From contig CM061142.1 of NCBI GenBank assembly GCA_030789695.1, forward strand, positions 144,555,637 to 144,619,636: a DNA stretch of 64,000 bases, given 5' to 3'. The position numbers and the translations under genes were made by a program. Origin of the DNA: Scilla litardierei (taxonomy: Eukaryota > Streptophyta > Magnoliopsida > Asparagales > Asparagaceae). Under the pieces are notes generated by a model. That model worked only from the letters and a program-made list of their open reading frames with translations, had not been told where the DNA came from and did no database searches. Below are positions 58,901-64,000 of the stretch, piece after piece (the stretch's first letter is position 1; each line of letters opens with the position of its first letter).

Positions 58901-60519
58901 TTACTGCGATGATGCATACTGCCGACTGGAGGATACATCAGGAGCTTAGAGAGATGGATCTAGAGGTCATCTTACATGGTGTGGTTCATTTATTCATGAA
59001 TTTGTAGATGTAGTCCATGATCGTGGATCGGATCAAGGTAGCATAGGTAGGAGATCCGAAGCTGCAGAGGATTAGGAGGCAGGTTGAAGCTGGACTAAGG
59101 ACGGAGTTCGTGATTCATGAGGATGGTTCGCTGTGGTACGGTAGTAGGCTCTGCGTACCTGCAGGTGATGTTCGTGAGGAGTTGTTGAGCGAGGATCATA
59201 GCTCGCCATATTCTATACATCCTGGAGGCACAAAGATGTATAAGGACCTCCGTCTGAATTACTGGTGGATTGGCATGAAGAGGAGTGTGGCACAGAGCGT
59301 TGCCAAGTGTTTGATATGCCAACAGGTGAAGGCTGAGCACCATAATACGACTGGATTGCTACAACTGCTTCCTATTCCAAAGTGGAATTGGCAACATATC
59401 ACGATGGATTTCGTGACTGGTTTACCTCGGACCCTGAAGCAGAACGACGCAGTCTGGGTGATATTTGATCGATTAACCAAGTCTGCCACTTCATCCCTTT
59501 CCGAGTGGGACAGTCTACGGAAGTCTTGGCGAGGAAATACCTAGAGGTAAAATTTCATTTTACTTCTCTTTTAAAATTTTACTCTTTGAGTTAGTTATGA
59601 GGTAGACCGTGTGCGTGCAGGAGATCGTACGCTTACACGGAGTCCCCATGAGCATCGTGTCTGACAGAGACTCGAGGTTCACATCTCAGTTTTGGATAAG
59701 TCTGAAGGAGAATTTGGGTATGAGTCTGAGTTTTAGCACGGCGTACCACCCGCAGACCGATGGCCAGTCCAAGAGGAGTATTCAGATTTTAGAGGAGATG
59801 ATGCGAGCTTGTACGCTCGATTTGAAGGGATCTTGGGAGGACCATCTTCACTTGGTGGAGTTTTCATATAACAACAGCTACCAGGTGAGCATTGGCATGG
59901 CGCCGTTTGCTGCCTTATATGGGAGGAAATGTTGATCGCCACTGAGCTGGGATGACATCGGATATCGGGAGCTGTTGGGTCTAGAGATGATAGTGGAAGC
60001 CGTGGATGTTGTGAGAGACATCATGGAGAAGCTCAGTGTTGCGTATGATCGTTTCAAGCATTGGGCTGATGCCAAGAGGAGACCTTTGGAGTTCCAGCTT
60101 AGAGATCACGTCTTCCTGAAGATTTCTCCGAACCGCAGAGTTATTCGTTTCGGGAAGAAGGGAAAGCTGAGTCCGAGGTATATTGGACCATTCGACGTGC
60201 TGGAGCGTGTGAGAGCAGTGGCCTACCGCCTTGCTTTGCCACCATCTTTGGAGTGAGTTCACGATATATTCCACGTATCTCAGCTACGTTGGTACGTCAG
60301 TGATCCGTCGCACACGGTTGATTTCTCTGAGATTACGGTCCGTCCGGACCTGACATATGACCAGCAGCCCGTGCAAATTTTGGACCGTCGACAGAAACAA
60401 TTGAGGAATAAGGTAGTCGACCTGGTGAGAGTAATGTGGCATCACAGATCACCTGGAGAGTCCACTTGGGAGCGTGAGGAGGAGATGAAAGAGTGTTTCC
60501 CATCTTTGTTTGCTGATTA
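58901..60519 (+). pseudogene. Integrase and chromodomain-like tail of Tekay-like element
   Basis: Continues the pol gene cut at 49643. The linker has TAG codons at 59005, 59011 and 59044. Then come the zinc region (HPGGTKMYKDL, CLICQQVKAEH) and the catalytic core: D in TMDFVTGLP, D in SDRDSRF. The expected Glu is Lys (TDGQSKRS, codon 59771), so the enzyme is dead. One base is missing near 59488 (frame change after LTKSA). A 74-bp intron-like segment follows at 59547. TGA codons at 59933 and 60254 lie where the family has Arg. The tail, QPVQILDRRQKQLRNK and STWEREEEM, is the Tekay chromodomain-like region that guides insertion to heterochromatin. Stop TAG at 60517. Confidence 0.88.
59547..59620 (+). 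other. Intron-like segment inside integrase
   Basis: 74 bp, donor CTAGAG|GTAAAATTT, T-rich interior, acceptor GTGCGTGCAG|GAG. Removal joins ARKYLE to EIVRLHGVP, a normally continuous part of the catalytic core. Confidence 0.65.
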
Positions 60520-60550
60520 GTGTTGTTAATTCCGAGGACGGAATCTTTCT

Positions 60551-60565
60551 TTTAGCGGGGTAGAA
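60551..60565 (+). other. Polypurine tract of Tekay-like element
   Basis: TTTAGCGGGGTAGAA directly before the TGTAACGG start of the 3' LTR. Confidence 0.7.
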
Positions 60566-62495
60566 TGTAACGGTCGCTTTCCGACCTTATGGATTTTTCT
60601 GCGTGCACGTGCTTATCGTGCACGTATTTTATTTGGCTCTTTCTGGATTCCGGTATATATGAAGTGATATGCCGTTGTGACCATATGAGAGTGTAGAATT
60701 TTATAGTAATTTTTGGGAACGTCATTTCGCGGCTCGTTTTCTCGCAAAACGACTCGGAATGGTAGGGGTGTTTTAGTCTTTTATCTCAAAACGCAGTTCC
60801 CGATTTTACGTAAATTCTTGGTAGGCGTGACGCACGATCAGACTCCGTAGTCCCGTGCGTCTTGTCTCCACGATCGTCCCGGTATTTTCAGTTTATTTTT
60901 CGGACGCCCGTAGCGAGAGTTACCTCCCGATTAAATCTCAACCTTTGATCTCCCCAAATCTATTTAAATTTCAAATTATGATCAAATCTAATGAAATCCC
61001 TATATATACTCATACGTATCTAAGGGGAATTGATGGCATCTTCTATTTGTATCCTCCTTTTCTTTTATTTCCACAACCCTTATCTATAGACCCTCACCCA
61101 TTTTAACACTTAACATCTAACCCTTTAGCAATTAAATTCTTTTAAAAATCTATAGACCCTCACGCCCTATTCACATGAACCCTCTACTCACAAAACCCTT
61201 GGGCTGAGTCTCAGCCGCCGCAACTCAAAGAACCCCCCTCCCCCCCCCCCCGAGTTCTTCTTCCTCCCTCTCACCCTCGCTCTCACCCCGTCGTCGGCTT
61301 GCCACGGCTAACCCTCGCCGTTCTTCGCCCCGGCCACCCGCAACTAGCCCCTGCCACCGCTGCGCTTGCTGTTCTCGTCGACCGACGGCTTCCTCTTCGC
61401 ACAACGAGCAATCGCAGCTGTCGTCGGCTGCTCTTCCCTCCAAAGCGCTGTCCGACCGCCTGCAAGCCTGCTAGCGGCCAGAACCGCCGCCCTGCATCTG
61501 CCCGACCACCCGCAGCAAGTCCATATGCTGCCTTCGTCGCACACTGCCCTGTCAGGCTATTTCCTCGCTGTAGCAGCGACATCAGCAGCCCGAACAGCTG
61601 CTGTTGTCTTTTTCCGGTGCCACCACCGTCAGGTGGCCACCCCGCGGCCCCCTAGTCCGGCCGATCTTCCCCAGCGTCGCCAAGACCCCTTCGGCAGCCT
61701 CCCCAGGTCGGACAGCCCCACGGCCGGCCTCCCCACGATGTCGAGTCGACATTTTGCGGCCGTCGCTCGCTGTTTTGGATCACCGTTGCCTTGTTCACTG
61801 TCTGCTATCCCCGCACGATGCCCGCACTTCTGGTTCGCTGCCAGGACATGTCTGGCTACGCTACCCGTAGCCGAGACGTCGTAGACGACGAGGAGATCCC
61901 ACCGTTCAAACTCTACTTCCGTTCTACGACAAACACCGGAGAGGTTGGGCCCCCAACTCGTAGCAAACACACACCGTAGTTCAACCAAAATCTAAACTAA
62001 AATTTGACAACTCAAACTAAATTTACTTTCAGCGTTTGTAAAATGATTACCCACCGTAGGAAGATCGACAATCGGACAACTTTTCTGTGCACATAGGGTA
62101 GAAGTCGATCTAGGTTGAACGATACACCAAAATGTGACTTTTGACGAATAGGATAGTCCCACCAATCTAGAAACAAACCCTAATAGTACTTATTGAAAAA
62201 TGCGACCTGCCACCGTCACCGTGACCCTGTTTCAGCCAGACCACCACATGCAAGTGTACTCACTTGCACTTTTGGCCGTGCCTAGGCCTTAGACTGCTAG
62301 AACTATTAAACTGTGAACAAAGGGACCGGACATGAAATGATAGCATCTGGGACACCCCTTGACGGCTTAGACTTGACGACGAAGTCTAAGCTCAACAACA
62401 ACTTTTGACACCATAGCGTTATCTTGTTTGTGTATGTGTGTGGACCCCCTAGAAGAACCATCCCTGTCATGTCACGTCGTGTCTTGTTTTGCACA

Positions 62496-62666
62496 GCCTG
62501 CGGGCAATAAGGCACTCACCAGTGAGTGGGTGATCCCTTGTACAGATACACAGCCTGCGGGTAATAGGGCACTCACCAGTGAGTGGGTGATCCCTTGTAC
62601 AGATACACAGCCTGCGGGCAATAGGGCACTCATAAAGATAGAGTGAGTGATCCCTTGTACAGACTT
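62496..62666 (+). repeat. 57-bp tandem repeat x3 in 3' LTR
   Basis: GCCTGCGGGCAATAAGGCAC-type units, the counterpart of 37400-37570. A CTTGT/CCTGT-rich run follows (~62765-62822). Confidence 0.88.
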
Positions 62667-63058
62667 TTCTTGTGCACTTGGGTTGGGGTAGGGTTGAGCG
62701 TGCGCACGGGGAGAGGGTCTGATCCCCCTCAAACCGTAAGGCGTGAACCCTTCAAGTCACACGTGTCTTGTCTTGTCTTGTCCTGTCCTGTCCTGTCCTG
62801 TCTTGCTTGTCTTGTCACGTCTTGTCACAACCCGTTTAGGTTAGTCCCGTAGTCGGTAGAACACACTATGACTACTTCTTGCTACGCTTTACTTTCCTGC
62901 TGCATTTACTTCCTTTTGATACTCTCTTATAACCTCAGCATGCTAATCAACCAGTAAACTGTTGTTTAGTAGTTCGGTACACTTGTAGTAGAGTCTAACC
63001 CTTTTTGTAGACTTTACCTGGCGTATAGTTCCTTTCTTTTGGGTGTTGTACATCAGGT

Positions 63059-63154
63059 GTGGAGCCAGAGTACGTTGACGAGGCGGAGCTACCAGAGGAC
63101 GTAGAGCCGGATGACGTCGATCCTGAGTACGTGCCCGAGGAGGACCAGAGCTAA
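63059..63154 (+). other. Acidic coding-like stretch inside 3' LTR
   Basis: VEPEYVDEAELPEDVEPDD, then VDPEYVPEEDQS and a TAA stop. Substitutions relative to 46010-46135 leave it open. Confidence 0.35.
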
Positions 63155-63494
63155 AGGTCTTCACGTTGCCTATCCAGAGGTCACACTACAGTTTAGTTGG
63201 GTGCGTAGCACCGTTTACTTTCTGTCTAGGTTGGATGCTTGCACCAGTGGTTTACCTTTCAGTTGTTGTAGCCGTGTCAGACTTTTGTTAGACTCTAGTA
63301 CTCTGAATGAATATTTTGGAATAAAATGAATGTTTCCTTTTAGTACTTTTGTTGATCCGTACTAACCTGCAGGGACCTGTTCCTTCGTCTTGAAGTACCA
63401 CACAGACGCTTATTGTGTCCGAGCTTCACAGCTCCGGCCAAAGTGGGCCTTAGTCACACTTCGCCTCTGTAGTTTTGGGAAGCGGGGCATGACA

Positions 63495-64000
63495 ACAGTC
63501 AACTGTCGCGAGTTCAGATTCTATCCGTTGTGATTTTTCTCACGGATTCCAATTGGGTTTTTGCCTAAACTGTTTTGTGGATTTGAGAAAGCTATAAGTA
63601 GAGCCTCTATTGTTCCATTGGAAGGTTACTCATTCATTGTAAAATCTCTCAAGCTTTCATTTCCAAAGATCAAAGCTCACAAGTCCAAAGCCCTAAATAT
63701 TTCCAAATCTTGTTCTCTTGCTCTCCAACCTAGAACCAAAGAGTAATCTTCTAGGCAATTGGTGCAGTCAAGAGAAAGGGCTTCTCCTCTCTTCCAAGAG
63801 AGTTCTTCAACACACATCTCACTCCTCCTTCAAGTTCTACTTCAAGGCATAGGTGATTGTAAGTGTTGTTTTCTTTATTTCATAACTTTTGTTTTTTTGA
63901 GATTTGCTCTCGGTTGTGAGAGTGGTTTGCTTGCTCCCAAGTTATGGGAGTCAAGGACATCGATTGTATTCGATTGCACTTGTAGGGTTGCTACAAGTGG
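63495..64000 (+). repeat. Partial Copia-type LTR copy, right piece
   Basis: It continues the copy cut at 35441. It is closely similar to 33455-33990, including the TATA box (63593-63600), and runs out of the window. Confidence 0.88.

Larger units (their letters stand above)
35442..63494 (+). mobile_element. Ty3/Gypsy chromovirus, Tekay/Del-like, with two nested insertions
   Basis: LTRs begin TGTAACGG and end TGACA. A 5-bp duplication ACAGT flanks it (35437-35441 and 63495-63499). The 5' LTR (35442-37934 + 45993-46476) is split by one element, and pol (47865-49643 + 58901-60519) is split by another. Removing both leaves ~10.7 kb: two ~2.9-kb LTRs and a ~4.8-kb interior with gag, protease, RT, RNase H, integrase and a chromodomain-like tail, the Tekay/Del order. 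It is defective: many stops, one coding frameshift, and lost catalytic residues in protease and integrase. Confidence 0.92.
60566..63494 (+). repeat. 3' LTR of Tekay-like element
   Basis: 2929 bp, TGTAACGG...GGGGCATGACA. Partner of the split 5' LTR. It is visibly more diverged from it than the LTR pairs of the nested elements, consistent with greater age. Confidence 0.93.

Overview
The window is plant nuclear DNA, almost certainly from an angiosperm, and is dense in transposons. The evidence is L1-type LINEs with plant DUF4283 and zf-RVT domains, four Ty3/Gypsy LTR elements (Tat/Retand-like, Tekay-like chromovirus, two Athila-like), a Ty1/Copia LTR with a second partial copy, a Helitron 3' terminus and long (TA)n tracts. 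The species cannot be named from the sequence. I see no intact host gene, rRNA, tRNA or CRISPR.

Left part. Bases 1-707 are the 3' end of a LINE with a (TA)n tail. Bases 708-7867 and 16297-21616 are AT-rich and mostly unrecognised. They hold a perfect 70-bp palindrome, one exon-like fragment that looks like a plant galectin-domain galactosyltransferase, two unidentified exon-like stretches, and a block ending in a Helitron 3' hairpin plus CTAG (21588-21616). A Tat/Retand-like Gypsy element is inserted between them on the minus strand (7873-16291, TSD AGTAG). It has no gag, a broken pol, and an antisense spliced-looking ORF of the 'putative gypsy type transposon' family.

Middle. A 5'-truncated minus-strand LINE (21650-23837) and a full-length-looking plus-strand LINE (23979-30336) are separated and bordered by (TA)n. 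The second has an unbroken 1180-codon ORF2 but a broken ORF1. A short LINE fragment (30468-30945) with clear 17-bp target duplications follows. Next come the 3' end of a Copia-like element and a ~2.5-kb LTR (31722-34231).

Right part. A Tekay-like chromovirus (35442-63494, TSD ACAGT) lies inside another copy of the same Copia-type LTR. It has been hit twice. A non-autonomous Athila-like element (37935-45987, TSD TACGT) sits in its 5' LTR, and an Athila-like element without gag (49644-58895, TSD GCTTC) sits in its pol gene. The Tekay reading frame needs two intron-like GT..AG segments (47751-47864, 59547-59620) to be continuous, and it carries many stop codons of the CAG>TAG or CGA>TGA type.

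Most striking pattern. Three unrelated LTR families here (the Copia-type LTR and both Athila-like elements) each carry a dense array of a short CpG-containing palindrome, with a different core in each (GTCGAC, CGGCCG, CGATCG), just upstream of a TATA box. All coding material is transposon-derived. Apart from the LINE ORF2 reading frames, every protein-coding region is damaged.
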